From assembly GCA_036245095.1 (NCBI GenBank), contig BSWA01000002.1, positions 1 through 64,000 of the forward strand: a stretch of 64,000 nt of DNA. Reading direction: 5' to 3'. Source of the DNA: Improbicoccus devescovinae (GTDB lineage Bacteria > Bacillota > Clostridia > Oscillospirales > Acutalibacteraceae). The notes beneath the pieces are model-generated. The model worked only from the letters and a program-made list of their open reading frames with translations. It had not been told where the DNA came from and made no database searches. This document shows positions 9,597 through 18,290 of the stretch, in pieces; positions within the stretch are counted from its first letter, which is position 1; each line of letters opens with the position of its first letter. A program made the translations under genes and the position numbers.

Positions 9597-11603
9597 ATGA
9601 ATGGTTTTTTTAATAATTTAAAAACAAAACTTACAAAGTTTATAGACACAAAAGGAAAACCGGCCAATACGCTTACCCTGAAAATAGCTACAAAACTAAC
9701 CGACGACGGTGTGGAAATCATAAAAGAATTTGAAGCAGCAAACACCTGGCCCAAACTCCGACTTGCCGGGAAGAAGACCATTAAAGACTCCAAAAATAAG
9801 ATAGCATACAAGCCTTTAAGGCAGCTTATAGGGCTAGCACATCATTTGTTTGGCGGCCAAAAACTTGACGATGAATCTGAAAAAATTATAAAGTTATGGA
9901 CCAATTCAACAGCGGCCAATCAATTCATCGCAGCAGAAATAGCATGGTATATACTACAATTCGCAACTGACACGCCCATTAATAAATTAAAAGCGCGCAT
10001 AAACAAACGAAATAACAAACCGAAATCCAAGCTTGGAAAAAAGGCACTTAATTTGTTTTATCATGCTCCAAAGGGAAAAGAGAGTATAAAACAAAAGCAT
10101 AGTGATTTTAAGTTATATTTAACTTTCCCTGAGATAACACTTAAAAAAGACGAAAAATCACCGGATCCGATATCCTTAAAGAGAACAAAAAACCTCGCCT
10201 TATACAATAAAATAATGGAAATTACGCCAACGAGTGTCATAGCCCGAATCGGGAAAAACCCGCAAGGGCTGGAAATTAAGGCGAAAACAACAGACAAAGA
10301 CGGGAACGAAACATTCGAAACGATAACCCGAGATTCTAATTTTAATAAGAATTTAAAACAGTATATCCATAACAAAGAACTTCATGTACAGATGCATATT
10401 CCAGATATAAAACCCACGGAAGTTAATGCGCCGGAAAAACAAACGGAGGATACACAAAAAGGAAGAAGTTCTATACTACCTGCTAATGCAAAAGCAAAGG
10501 ATCCCCAAGATGAAAAAGAGATTATAAACCAAAAACAAGGTAAAGCGACAGAAGAAAACCAGCTTAAACAAGGAGATATGCAAATTCCAGAAATAAAACA
10601 CAAGGAAGTTAATGCGCCTGAAAAACAACCGGCGGATAAACAAAAAGAAAGAAGTTCTACACTACCTGCTCCTGCAAAAGCCCAGGACCACCAAGATGAA
10701 AAAGCGATTATAAACCAAAAACAAGGTAATGCGAAAGAGGTACAAAGGAGAGGAACAACGATACCAGCACCGAAACACACAGCAGTGTCTCGAATAATAC
10801 ATGTTAAATTACCCGATGGAGAAATAGAGAAAATTAAATGGAATACGGATCCAACTGATGAGAATGCTGAAGCAAAAAGCAAATGGAGTAACTTACAGGG
10901 AAACTGGGGTGGTTGGTCTAGTTATTATGTTGGTAGTGACAAGCAAAAAATAGAAAACCCAAACGACGTAATGAACACAACTAATAATGCAAAAGTTAAT
11001 ATTACGCTTGTCATGAATCGTTCTTTTACAGTATATGATCTGTTAGGAAACTCTGATGAATTTGTCGTTAATCTGCCGTTAGATACCATTAGCGACATCT
11101 ACAAGAAAATTCAGGAGCATAAATTTTTAAATAACAAAAAAAAATTCAATAATTCCCATTTCATATTCGACGTTCTAGAACAATCCCAAAAAGGAACAAC
11201 GTATTCCAAGCTTGCAACGTATATCCCCAACCAATGCGCTGAAAAATACCGCATACTGCAACAAGAGAATAAAGAAAACAGAGCCACAAGATTACTAACC
11301 CTGCGCGAATATTTACCCCTTAAACTTATCTACAAGATCCCATCTACAAAGAAAGATCAAGTATATCATGGGCTATATTATTATAACATGCAGGACTCAG
11401 ATATTCTAAAGTTTATACAAGTATCCCACAACAATGAAGGTAAGCCCAAGGTAGAAATAAAAATAGATGGGGAAAAAATATCTGAAGATCCCATTTCTTT
11501 TTCAAATAAGAGTTACGATTTATGCGACTCATTGAAAGAACATATTAAAAAGGGTAACAAACCAAAAACCATAACTTTTATACCGATAAAACCGACAAAT
11601 TAG
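9597..11603 (+). CDS. 668-residue modular protein related to its upstream neighbour
   Basis: The function is unknown. AAGGAGG lies 8 bases before ATG. There is no signal peptide. The N-terminal 200 residues contain FIAAEIAWYILQFATDT (about 120-136), matching the neighbour's motif, then YLTFPEIT (about 174). Two tandem repeats of about 63 residues (about 264-390) share IP-DI/EI, EVNAPEKQ, RSS-LPA-AKA and DEK-IINQKQG; they form a charged linker. The C-terminal half contains beta-hairpin units (IIHVKLPDGEIEKIKW; LPLKLIYKIP) and the protein ends KTITFIPIKPTN, again the strand-plus-P-I closing motif. It probably forms an operon with the 1153-residue protein. Codon use is AT-rich, but the repeats are richer in Pro, Ala and Glu. 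Confidence 0.7.
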   Translation: MNGFFNNLKTKLTKFIDTKGKPANTLTLKIATKLTDDGVEIIKEFEAANTWPKLRLAGKKTIKDSKNKIAYKPLRQLIGLAHHLFGGQKLDDESEKIIKLWTNSTAANQFIAAEIAWYILQFATDTPINKLKARINKRNNKPKSKLGKKALNLFYHAPKGKESIKQKHSDFKLYLTFPEITLKKDEKSPDPISLKRTKNLALYNKIMEITPTSVIARIGKNPQGLEIKAKTTDKDGNETFETITRDSNFNKNLKQYIHNKELHVQMHIPDIKPTEVNAPEKQTEDTQKGRSSILPANAKAKDPQDEKEIINQKQGKATEENQLKQGDMQIPEIKHKEVNAPEKQPADKQKERSSTLPAPAKAQDHQDEKAIINQKQGNAKEVQRRGTTIPAPKHTAVSRIIHVKLPDGEIEKIKWNTDPTDENAEAKSKWSNLQGNWGGWSSYYVGSDKQKIENPNDVMNTTNNAKVNITLVMNRSFTVYDLLGNSDEFVVNLPLDTISDIYKKIQEHKFLNNKKKFNNSHFIFDVLEQSQKGTTYSKLATYIPNQCAEKYRILQQENKENRATRLLTLREYLPLKLIYKIPSTKKDQVYHGLYYYNMQDSDILKFIQVSHNNEGKPKVEIKIDGEKISEDPISFSNKSYDLCDSLKEHIKKGNKPKTITFIPIKPTN

Positions 11604-11819
11604 CGGATATTATTTTGATCTCGATTCAAACAAATAGCCAAAACCGAGAGCCCAATTAGGAATTTAGCGCGTAAGTTTACTCAGGGATATATTATGGCCT
11701 TGTGTGTCTTTAGCCCGAAGTCTTCGCTCATGTTGAGTATTTGCTTTATTAATAATAATATGCTATATACAAACATGCAAAAAAATATAGAGTATAGAAC
11801 AAAGGAGTTATAACTATCA
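11604..11819. other. Intergenic, no gene seen
   Basis: This 216-base stretch separates the modular-protein pair from the carboxypeptidase gene. I see no tRNA, IS terminus or convincing terminator in it. The last bases carry the ribosome site AAAGGAG for the downstream gene. Confidence 0.5.
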
Positions 11820-13262
11820 ATGAAAAGATTCCTATCCATTTTATCGGTATTCCTATTTTTTATAAACATTATAGTTTTGGCGGAAACACCGCGATGTGTT
11901 AAAAATTTTATGCAAACTGCTTCAATGAAAAACACGGATTTTGCGTTTATAGTGAAAGACATTGATTCCGGGGAAATTGTTTATGATTACAACATCAAAA
12001 ACAACATGGTTCCTGCCTCTGTTTTAAAAATTGTCACGACAGCAACAGCTTTAGAAATTTTCGGGGCCGATTATCGCTATAAAACGCATTTACAATATGA
12101 TGGGGAAATCAAAAATGGTATTTTGCACGGAAATATTTATATAAAAGGCAGTGGTGATCCAACGCTTGGCTCAGAATATTTTGAGCCTCGAACAAAGTTT
12201 TTAGTCGATTGGGCTGAAGCAATTCGGAAATTAAGTATCAAGAAAATAACAGGTCAAATTATTTCCGACGAAAGTATTTTTGATAACCAAGGCATACATG
12301 CGAGATGGCAAGCTGAAGATTTAGGTCTGCATTATGCGGCTGGGAGTTACGGACTCAATGTATTTGATAACAGATATAAGCTTTTTCTAAAATCTGGTGT
12401 CCTAGGAAGCAAACCAAGAATTGCAACAGCACACCCTGAAATGAACCTCAACTTTCTAAATGAGCTTACTGTTTCACACAAGCCATCAGGAGCAACAATT
12501 TTCGGTGTTCCTTTTTCTAATGAACGCTTTTTAAACGGAAGTGTAGCTCCAAATTCATCTTGTATGATATATGGTGATATTCCGGACCCTGCATTGTATT
12601 TAGCGAATTTGCTTACAGAGACAATCAAGAATTTAGGCATTCAAATTGAAGGTCATCCAACTTGTTTTAGGCTTATATCACAATCAGGTAAATCGTTAAC
12701 GCAAAAAAGACAAAATATTACAACAACATATTCGCCACCTATGAGCGAAATTGTAAAAATCACTAACTATTTAAGTCATAATCTTTTTGCAGACACACTT
12801 TTAAAAACAATAGGAACCAAACACGAAAAAACAGATGAACCGTTAAATTCATTTGATAAAGGTATTATCGTTTTGAAGAAATATTGGGCAAACAAAGGTA
12901 TCGATAGTGATTTGATTCTTTATGATGGAAGCGGATTGACCCCGATGAACAGAATTACTGCTACATTTATTAGTGACATTTTAGTATACATGGCAACAAA
13001 ATCTTTGGCATCCGAAGCGTTCATTAATTCTTTTCCAGCATCAGGAGTAACGGGCACTAATAATAAGTTACTTCATGGTACGTGTTTAGAGGGCAAAGCA
13101 TTGCTTAAATCTGGCTGGATTAGCGGTGTAATGTGTTATGCTGGTTATATTAATTCCAACGATAAAAAATATGTTATTTGTATTTTTATAAATAATTATC
13201 ATTGCAATACATGTGAAATTAATAAAGCTATTGAAGAAATTTTACTGAACTTGTTTTCTTGA
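11820..13262 (+). CDS. dacB: D-alanyl-D-alanine carboxypeptidase/endopeptidase (PBP4 type, S13)
   Basis: This 480-residue class C low-molecular-weight penicillin-binding protein trims or cuts peptidoglycan cross-links outside the membrane. A signal peptide covers residues 1 to about 21 (FLSILSVFLFFINIIVLA). The three active-site motifs are present: SVLK (Ser67 and Lys70), SHN (319-321) and KSG (430-432, where KTG is usual). The long insert between the first two motifs fits the S13 family, and the length is normal. AAAGGAG precedes ATG by 11 bases. It stands alone; an IS remnant follows the TGA stop. Confidence 0.93.
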   Translation: MKRFLSILSVFLFFINIIVLAETPRCVKNFMQTASMKNTDFAFIVKDIDSGEIVYDYNIKNNMVPASVLKIVTTATALEIFGADYRYKTHLQYDGEIKNGILHGNIYIKGSGDPTLGSEYFEPRTKFLVDWAEAIRKLSIKKITGQIISDESIFDNQGIHARWQAEDLGLHYAAGSYGLNVFDNRYKLFLKSGVLGSKPRIATAHPEMNLNFLNELTVSHKPSGATIFGVPFSNERFLNGSVAPNSSCMIYGDIPDPALYLANLLTETIKNLGIQIEGHPTCFRLISQSGKSLTQKRQNITTTYSPPMSEIVKITNYLSHNLFADTLLKTIGTKHEKTDEPLNSFDKGIIVLKKYWANKGIDSDLILYDGSGLTPMNRITATFISDILVYMATKSLASEAFINSFPASGVTGTNNKLLHGTCLEGKALLKSGWISGVMCYAGYINSNDKKYVICIFINNYHCNTCEINKAIEEILLNLFS

Positions 13263-13281
13263 AATTTAAAATTTAAATAAA

Positions 13282-13500
13282 TAGACTTCTTTCCAAACTA
13301 AACAATTACAAATACCGGAGATTAAATTACACCAAATTGCAATTCAAAGAATAAAAATTAAAAATATTATTAGTTTTATTAAACGTTTTAAAGTTTTAGC
13401 CGATAAATACAAAAACCGTAGAAAACGTTTTGGTCTCCGGTGTAATTTGATCTCCGGTATTTGTAATTTTGATCTGATTGTTTAGTTTGGAAAAAGTCTA
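13282..13500. mobile_element. 219-bp internally deleted derivative of IS family B
   Basis: Intact family B ends (TAGACTTCTTTCCAAAC at 13282 and its inverse ending at 13500) enclose a short stretch encoding only the transposase C-terminus (FIKRFKVLADKYKNRRKRFG). The middle also contains an inverted duplicate of the CAAATACCGGAGATTAAATT subterminal sequence, so both ends carry the same right-end sequence. It is a MITE-like passenger. Confidence 0.8.
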
Positions 13501-13552
13501 TTTTTTTATTGACAATATTTTTTTAAAATTTAAACTTATACTACACTTTTTT

Positions 13553-13630
13553 GCGCCTGTAGCTCAGCTGGATTAGAGTATTTGGCTACGAACCAAAAGG
13601 TCGGGGGTTCGAATCCCTCCAGGCGTACCA
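13553..13630 (+). tRNA. tRNA-Arg (anticodon ACG)
   Basis: The cloverleaf is complete: acceptor GCGCCTG paired with CAGGCGT (one G-T pair), D arm GCTCAGCTGGATTAGAGT, anticodon arm TTTGG-CTACGAA-CCAAA, variable loop AGGTC and T arm GGGGG-TTCGAAT-CCCTC. It has discriminator A and an encoded CCA. ACG is read as inosine-starting and serves CGN codons. The 3' ACCA is the exact junction with the 4.9-kb element. A TTGACA at 13510 and TATACT at about 13537 lie upstream with an unusually long spacer. Confidence 0.95.
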
Positions 13631-13902
13631 TCATCAAACCATAATTTTGATACAAGCCAGAATCGCAGTAATACTGCGGGTTTTAACGTTTAGGAGAAAA
13701 TTTTAAAGTCTGATTTTTTAAATTTTTAAACCCAAAAGCGCATTTGTGCACACACCTCGGAGGAAAAGTTTCATTGTGCACCAGGCTAACAAATGCAGTA
13801 AATATGCCATTTTTGCGAAAAAATCCATCTCACGGCAACCGTAAAAAAAATTGTGAAAATAGAGCATAATTTAAGTAATAAAACACGGAGGGGCAAAGTC
13901 TC
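13631..13902. other. Element end: non-coding, conserved in three places
   Basis: The stretch begins TCATCAAACCATAATTTTGA, with a short inverted repeat ATCAAA/TTTTGAT right after the tRNA. It continues with a GTGCACACACCTCGGAGG-like block that contains GTGCAC twice in the neighbourhood (13747 and 13776). It is the most conserved end of the element (copies at 788-1023 and 59547-59822), so recombinase binding or attachment functions are plausible. ACGGAGGGGCAAAG at 13885 is the ribosome site of the next gene. Confidence 0.5.
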
Positions 13903-14271
13903 ATGAGTGATATCAGTGAAGAAAGATTACAAGAATTAAAAGATTTAGCAAAACTTCTTGCTGTAAATGGTGTTAGAAATAATACGGAATTAGAAAATTT
14001 ACACGCTGGACGAGGACCTTCATCGGTTGTTGGAGATTATTCTGATATTAAGGCACTATCGCCTTATGGAGAAATCGAATGGAATAGGCTTTCTCGTATT
14101 AGCGATAAAGAAATGCGATCACTTATGTTAAGCATAGAGCGTGCACTAGAGAATACACTAATTTCATATGAAAAAGCCGATCAAAAAACGAAAAAGGACA
14201 TACTAAAATTTTTCAAAATCCAACGGTCATATGATTATGATATTTCATGTTCATCGTCCACAAAAATATAA
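13903..14271 (+). CDS. Hypothetical protein of the 4.9-kb element (122 aa)
   Basis: This is a small soluble, largely helical protein with a central conserved-looking segment (AGRGPSS, then YSDIKALSPYGEIEW and LSRISDKEM). I cannot assign a function. GGAGGGG lies about 10 bases upstream of ATG. It faces away from the tRNA and converges on the resolvase-like gene, whose stop is adjacent at 14272. The identical gene lies at 59178-59546. Confidence 0.7.
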   Translation: MSDISEERLQELKDLAKLLAVNGVRNNTELENLHAGRGPSSVVGDYSDIKALSPYGEIEWNRLSRISDKEMRSLMLSIERALENTLISYEKADQKTKKDILKFFKIQRSYDYDISCSSSTKI

Positions 14272-14619
14272 CTATTTCATTGATTTTAAGAGCGGTATAA
14301 TATTTTGCAAATCTCCGTCCGCCACCATCAATGTTTTTATGTTTTCTGCCGTCAATGTTTCAACAAAATTTATAATTTTTGAAGTTGAACGGCTGTAACG
14401 GCTTAGATTTTCGGCTATTATCGCGTCTATTTTATAATGTTTAATTAATTCATAAATTTTTTCAAATCCATCTTGTTTTTTACCAATTTCTTTGATCACA
14501 TTAACAACTTCAAAACCGCACAGTGCTGCGTAATCCCTTGTGTTTTGTTCTTGAAGATCTAATGCTTTATTGGCATTGTTACTTGTTGCCACGCGGCAGT
14601 ATAAAATTGCTTTTTTCAT
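14272..14619 (-). CDS. Resolvase-like protein lacking the catalytic serine
   Basis: This 115-residue protein matches only the N-terminal catalytic domain of serine recombinases (LYCRVATSNN, LDLQEQ, IIAENLSRYSRS). In this family the nucleophile is the Ser after Arg-Val (YARVS); here that position, residue 11, is Ala (YCRVAT). There is no DNA-binding domain. The start is ATG at 14619, eight bases after the stop of the large recombinase, so the pair is probably an operon. A role as an accessory or regulatory partner of the large recombinase is an inference. Thr12 or Ser13 could in principle substitute. Confidence 0.8.
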   Translation of the reverse strand: MKKAILYCRVATSNNANKALDLQEQNTRDYAALCGFEVVNVIKEIGKKQDGFEKIYELIKHYKIDAIIAENLSRYSRSTSKIINFVETLTAENIKTLMVADGDLQNIIPLLKSMK

Positions 14620-14627
14620 AAATTGCT

Positions 14628-15977
14628 CTAACTGCCGTTGTTGCAGGCATTTTGATTGCTCCTTTCTAAAGATTTTTGTCTTGCTTTTTCTTTCATTTCT
14701 GGCGTCCAAGATTCACTTCGAGACTTGTAACTCCACACTTTTCGCATAATTGTCCCGTTCTGAAAAATAAAATTGAGACTTCCAGCTTTGGAAATCTCAA
14801 TCAGATTTATTTCTTTGAATTTTTCCTTAAATTTTTCTTCGTTAAATTCCGATAAATTAAGTATTTCTGCTATTTTTGATTTCAAAATTTCCTCAGGAAC
14901 TTGTTTTGAACTGCATTCAAATTTGCCTTTTAGGTTAAACGATGAACAAATCCAAACTGCTTTTTCATATTTTGTTCCGACGCCATTAATTTTCCTTCTA
15001 TAATTTTTACCGCAGATTTCGCATTTTATCTTGCTTGTGAACAGGTATTTTGATTCTGATTTTAGTTTGTTTTTAGGCTTGTAAATTTCAGCTCTTCTTC
15101 TAATTTCATTTTGAACTTTATCAAAAATTTCTCTGTCAATTATTGCTTCATGACTGTTTTTGACCAGATACATTGGCAATTCACCGCTATTTTTAATCTT
15201 TTTCTTCTCAAGATGATTATTGACGTATGTTTTCTGAAAAAGCATATCGCCGACATATTTTTCATTTCTTAAAATTTTATCAATTGTGCTTTCGTTCCAA
15301 AAATCACTGATTTTCGGCTTTATTTTAAGTTTATTAAGCTTCTTCATAATGGCGTTTTTGCCTAATCCTTCAAGGTAATTTTTAAAAATTATTTTTATGA
15401 TTTTGGCTTCTTTAGTAGTTATTTCTAGTCTGCCGTTTTTTAATTCATATCCATAAATTTTAAAATTGTTCGGTATCCCTGATTTGAATTTCTTTCTCAG
15501 TTTCCATTTGCAATTTTCAGAAACAACTCTTGATTCTTCTTGTGCATAGCTCGCAAGAATTGTAAGCATCAGCTCGCCATCTTCACTCAGACTGTGAATT
15601 TTTTCCTGTTCAAAATAGACGTCAACACTCAAATTTTTGAGTTCTCTGGTAATTAAGAGCATATCCACCGTGTTTCTCGCAAATCTAGTGATTGACTTAC
15701 AAATAATCATATCGATTTTGCCTTTACGACAGTCTTGAATAAGCTTTTGAAATTCAGGCCTCTCGCCTTTTGTGCCGGTATAGGCTTTATCAATGTAAAC
15801 TCCTGTATATTCCCAATTTTTATGATTTTGGATATAATCGCTGTAATAACTGACTTGCGCTGACAATGAATGGAGCATCGCCTCTTTGCCGTCAGAAACT
15901 CTGGCGTAAGCCACAACACATTTTTTATTCAAAAAGTGACAGTTTTTTGGCTCAATTTTTGTAATATTTTTCTTCAT
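14628..15977 (-). CDS. Large serine recombinase
   Basis: This 449-residue site-specific recombinase has the resolvase catalytic domain at residues about 20-165 (YARVSDG with Ser28, then SITRFARN) and the recombinase domain at about 170-310 (GIPNNFKIYGYE to ILRNEKYVGDM). A zinc ribbon lies at about 322-360 (CEICGKNYRR and later Cys pairs). The C-terminus has a short SWTPEMKEKARQK segment resembling NUMOD3-like DNA-binding motifs. GGAGG precedes ATG. It is the likely integrase and excisionase of the element. The gene looks intact in both copies, so it may still act on the element ends or invert the region between copies. Confidence 0.93.
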   Translation of the reverse strand: MKKNITKIEPKNCHFLNKKCVVAYARVSDGKEAMLHSLSAQVSYYSDYIQNHKNWEYTGVYIDKAYTGTKGERPEFQKLIQDCRKGKIDMIICKSITRFARNTVDMLLITRELKNLSVDVYFEQEKIHSLSEDGELMLTILASYAQEESRVVSENCKWKLRKKFKSGIPNNFKIYGYELKNGRLEITTKEAKIIKIIFKNYLEGLGKNAIMKKLNKLKIKPKISDFWNESTIDKILRNEKYVGDMLFQKTYVNNHLEKKKIKNSGELPMYLVKNSHEAIIDREIFDKVQNEIRRRAEIYKPKNKLKSESKYLFTSKIKCEICGKNYRRKINGVGTKYEKAVWICSSFNLKGKFECSSKQVPEEILKSKIAEILNLSEFNEEKFKEKFKEINLIEISKAGSLNFIFQNGTIMRKVWSYKSRSESWTPEMKEKARQKSLERSNQNACNNGS

Positions 15978-16025
15978 AATTTTTTAATCCTCCATTCATA
16001 TATATCCATATATTAAGGCTATTAG

Positions 16026-16208
16026 TCAAGGTTTAATGCGGTTTTTCAGGTGATTTAGCTCACCAAAAATTGGTTTGTATTTTTTGATTAATTTGTCATT
16101 AACTACATCAAAATCTTTTTTGGAAATAACGCTGTTTTTAAGCATAGATTTTATAAGTAAAATTGAAATTTGATAATTTTTTTCGCGTTCAAATTGTTTA
16201 TCTGTCAT
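16026..16208 (-). CDS. SHOCT-like small protein
   Basis: This 60-residue protein has the pattern seen in small clostridial proteins encoded just upstream of serine recombinases: REKNYQ near the start, LLIKSMLKNSVISKKDF in the middle, then DKLIKKYKPIFGEL. This matches short C-terminal (SHOCT) domain proteins. Its start overlaps the end of the antirepressor gene by 11 bases, implying translational coupling. Its role is unknown, possibly regulatory for recombination. Confidence 0.65.
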   Translation of the reverse strand: MTDKQFEREKNYQISILLIKSMLKNSVISKKDFDVVNDKLIKKYKPIFGELNHLKNRIKP

Positions 16209-16991
16209 TTAGCCGCACCACGCCAAGAAAGTAATTTACAAAATATTGCTGACCTTTACCTGTAACTTTAGTGGTTTTATTTACAGTGATGTGCCCGTCA
16301 GAATGAGTAATTGCGGTTTCTTTTATTTTGAAAAGTTCCAGTTCCATCGATTTTTGTGTCGGCATATTGTAATCAGTACCGTTACGTTTTATGAGATATC
16401 CGTCTTGACGAAGCTTTTCGAATAAACGATTTTGTCCGATTTCGATACCGTTACCTTTCAGAATTTTTGCGAGTTCGCCAATTAAAATTGTGCCATCGGA
16501 AACTGAGACAGCATCTGCAAAAATTACTTTCGGCTTATCTTTTTTAGACTGAATTTGCAGATATTCTTTTTCAGCACGCTCAATTTTTAAAGCCTGTGCC
16601 ATTTCGATGAGCAAATCAGGATTATTTAGTAGTTCTTTTGTGGCATACATTCCGTGTTTGCGGATGGATGGCAAGACTTCATCGAAAACCCAACGTTCAA
16701 ATTTTTCTGCTTTTAATTTTATTTCAGAATTTTTGTTCTGGTCAGCTGCTTTGATTATCAGACGATAAACATCGCCTTCAGAGATTACGTTCGTTTCTTG
16801 AATTCCTCCAACCGAAGGTATTCCCAACTTGGAAATACCTTTGCAGTGGTCGTGAACTGCTTTACTTGGGTTGGCATAATCTAAATTTTTTGCGACATCA
16901 ATGCTAACAAAATGAGGTGAGGATTACCCTCAATTAAAATTGTTCTAATTTCGCCAAATTCCTCATTTTTAAAAATTGTAAGTTCATTCAT
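16198..16991 (-). pseudogene. Phage antirepressor (BRO-N/KilAC), frameshifted
   Basis: The gene starts with ATG at 16991 after GGAGGATTTTTTAAT. The N-terminal BRO-N part (MNELTIFKNEEFGEIRTI) runs into a stop after 37 codons because of a shift near 16920 (CCTCACCTCATTTTGTT). Beyond it the correct frame resumes (LDYANPSKAVHDH, then ISKLGIPS) and stays open for the rest of BRO-N and a KilAC-type C-terminal domain (ILIGELAKILK, then RLFEKLRQDGYLI). Both copies of the element carry the same lesion, so it arose before the duplication. A 209-residue fragment could still start internally. Antirepressors lift prophage repression. Confidence 0.85.
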
Positions 16992-17031
16992 ATTAAAAAA
17001 TCCTCCAAAATTTAATTTAAAATTAAGCATG

Positions 17032-17055
17032 AAAAAGGAGCCGTTTTACGGCTCC
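17032..17055 (-). terminator. Intrinsic terminator after the HTH/zinc gene
   Basis: On the minus strand GGAGCCG-TAAAA-CGGCTCC is followed by five T. It lies between the HTH/zinc-ribbon gene and the antirepressor. The same hairpin is present in the second copy at 56394-56417. Confidence 0.85.
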
Positions 17056-17067
17056 AAGTAATAATAT

Positions 17068-17475
17068 TTATGGGCTTTTGTAACGAAAATTAATGTAACA
17101 TTGATGACTGCAATAAATTCTTTTGCTATTTTGATAATCTGTAAATTTCTTGCCGCAATGCTTACAAATTACTATATTTTTGGGCTTATTTGTATAGATA
17201 TTTCGATTTTTGTTCCAGCAACGATTTTTACAAGTTTTACAGCAAAATTTCTCTGGTTTAGTTTTTTTATCCAGAATCAGCGCTTTGCTGCAGTTTTTAC
17301 AAAAATTTTGAGATTTATCATCTTTTATTTTCAAAACTTTAAAATTATTCCGTCTACAAAACGACTTGATTGTGTTTGCTGAAACTCCAGTAACTCCTGC
17401 AATTTTAGTATAGCTTTCACCATCTTCTCGCATTCTCTGAATTTTAAATCTTTGCGTCGTATCCAACAAAATCAC
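17068..17475 (-). CDS. HTH and double zinc-ribbon protein
   Basis: This protein of about 132-135 residues has an N-terminal helix-turn-helix (MREDGESYTKIAGVTGVSAN) and two Cys-rich zinc modules: CKNC...CCKTC at about 58-85 and CKHCGKKF...YCSHQCY at about 105-128. Similar proteins, often labelled sigma-70-like, accompany serine recombinases in clostridial mobile elements. The start is unclear: GTG at 17475 or TTG at 17466, both near GAGGTG. It follows directly on the LysM end of the lysozyme gene. It is probably a DNA-binding regulator. Confidence 0.75.
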   Translation of the reverse strand: MILLDTTQRFKIQRMREDGESYTKIAGVTGVSANTIKSFCRRNNFKVLKIKDDKSQNFCKNCSKALILDKKTKPEKFCCKTCKNRCWNKNRNIYTNKPKNIVICKHCGKKFTDYQNSKRIYCSHQCYINFRYKSP

Positions 17476-17476
17476 C

Positions 17477-18286
17477 TCAGCTGTTAGGAATTTTCAAAAC
17501 TTGTCCGGGATAAATTTTATCGCCGATAATGCCGTTAAGTTCCGCAATCTTACGCCATCTTGTACCGCTTCCAAGTTTCATCAAGGCAACGCCCCATAAT
17601 GTATCATCTGTGACCACAGTGTAAGTGTGGTAATTCGGTTGGTTTACTGAAATTGACTCGTTTTTTTAAAATCCATTTAGACCATTAGTTTTCATAATCT
17701 GCGGATAATCTTTGTAGCTTTCGTTTAAATCAACATTTCCGCTAATTCCATCGATTTTGCCTTGATCAGACTTCTGCCAAATCCCGCAATTTATCGAAGG
17801 TTTGGTGGTATTCCACTGAGCGAGCCACAAATCAAATTCATTCAAAAGTTCATCTTTATTGAGATAATTTTGAAGCCAATTTAGGTTCATATAAATCATT
17901 GCATAATAGCCTGAATCTTCGATTTTTTCACAGAAAGCCTTACAAATGTTGGTTTTTTGGCGATTTGTGAGCGCCAACATCGTACGATCTTCAATGTCAA
18001 AAATTATTGGGTATTCAAATTGCTTGTTTGCGATATTTTTTAGACAAAATTCAGCCTCCAAAACGGCATCGTTTGCGGAATCTGCATAAGAATAATGATA
18101 TGAACCTATGCAAATCCCTGCTGATTTTGCACCTGCGTAGTTTTGTTCGAAAAATTTATCTTTTTGGTTAGGTGATTCTTTTCCCCAGCCGGACCTGATT
18201 ATTGCAAACTCCACGCCATTGTTTTTGGACTTTTGCCAATTAATATTGACGTTCCACTTTGAGACATCAATTCCGTTAAATTTCAT
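17477..18286 (-). pseudogene. GH25-LysM lysozyme split by an in-frame TAA
   Basis: ATG at 18286 follows GGAGGT. The GH25 domain (FNGIDVSKWN, FDIEDRTM) is complete for 206 residues and then meets TAA at 17666-17668. Without any frame change the sequence continues through a linker (KNESISVNQPNYHTYTV) into a full LysM domain that ends PGQVLKIPNS at the TGA at 17477. The intact relative at 3315 has Ser/Gly-rich linker residues at the stop position. The catalytic domain alone may still function. The same stop occurs in copy 2, so the lesion predates the duplication. Confidence 0.9.
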
Positions 18287-18290
18287 ATTC

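Noticed and set aside
13510..13545. Promoter for tRNA-Arg from TTGACA and TATACT
   Set aside because: The spacer is about 22 bases, too long for a normal promoter, so it is not listed as one.
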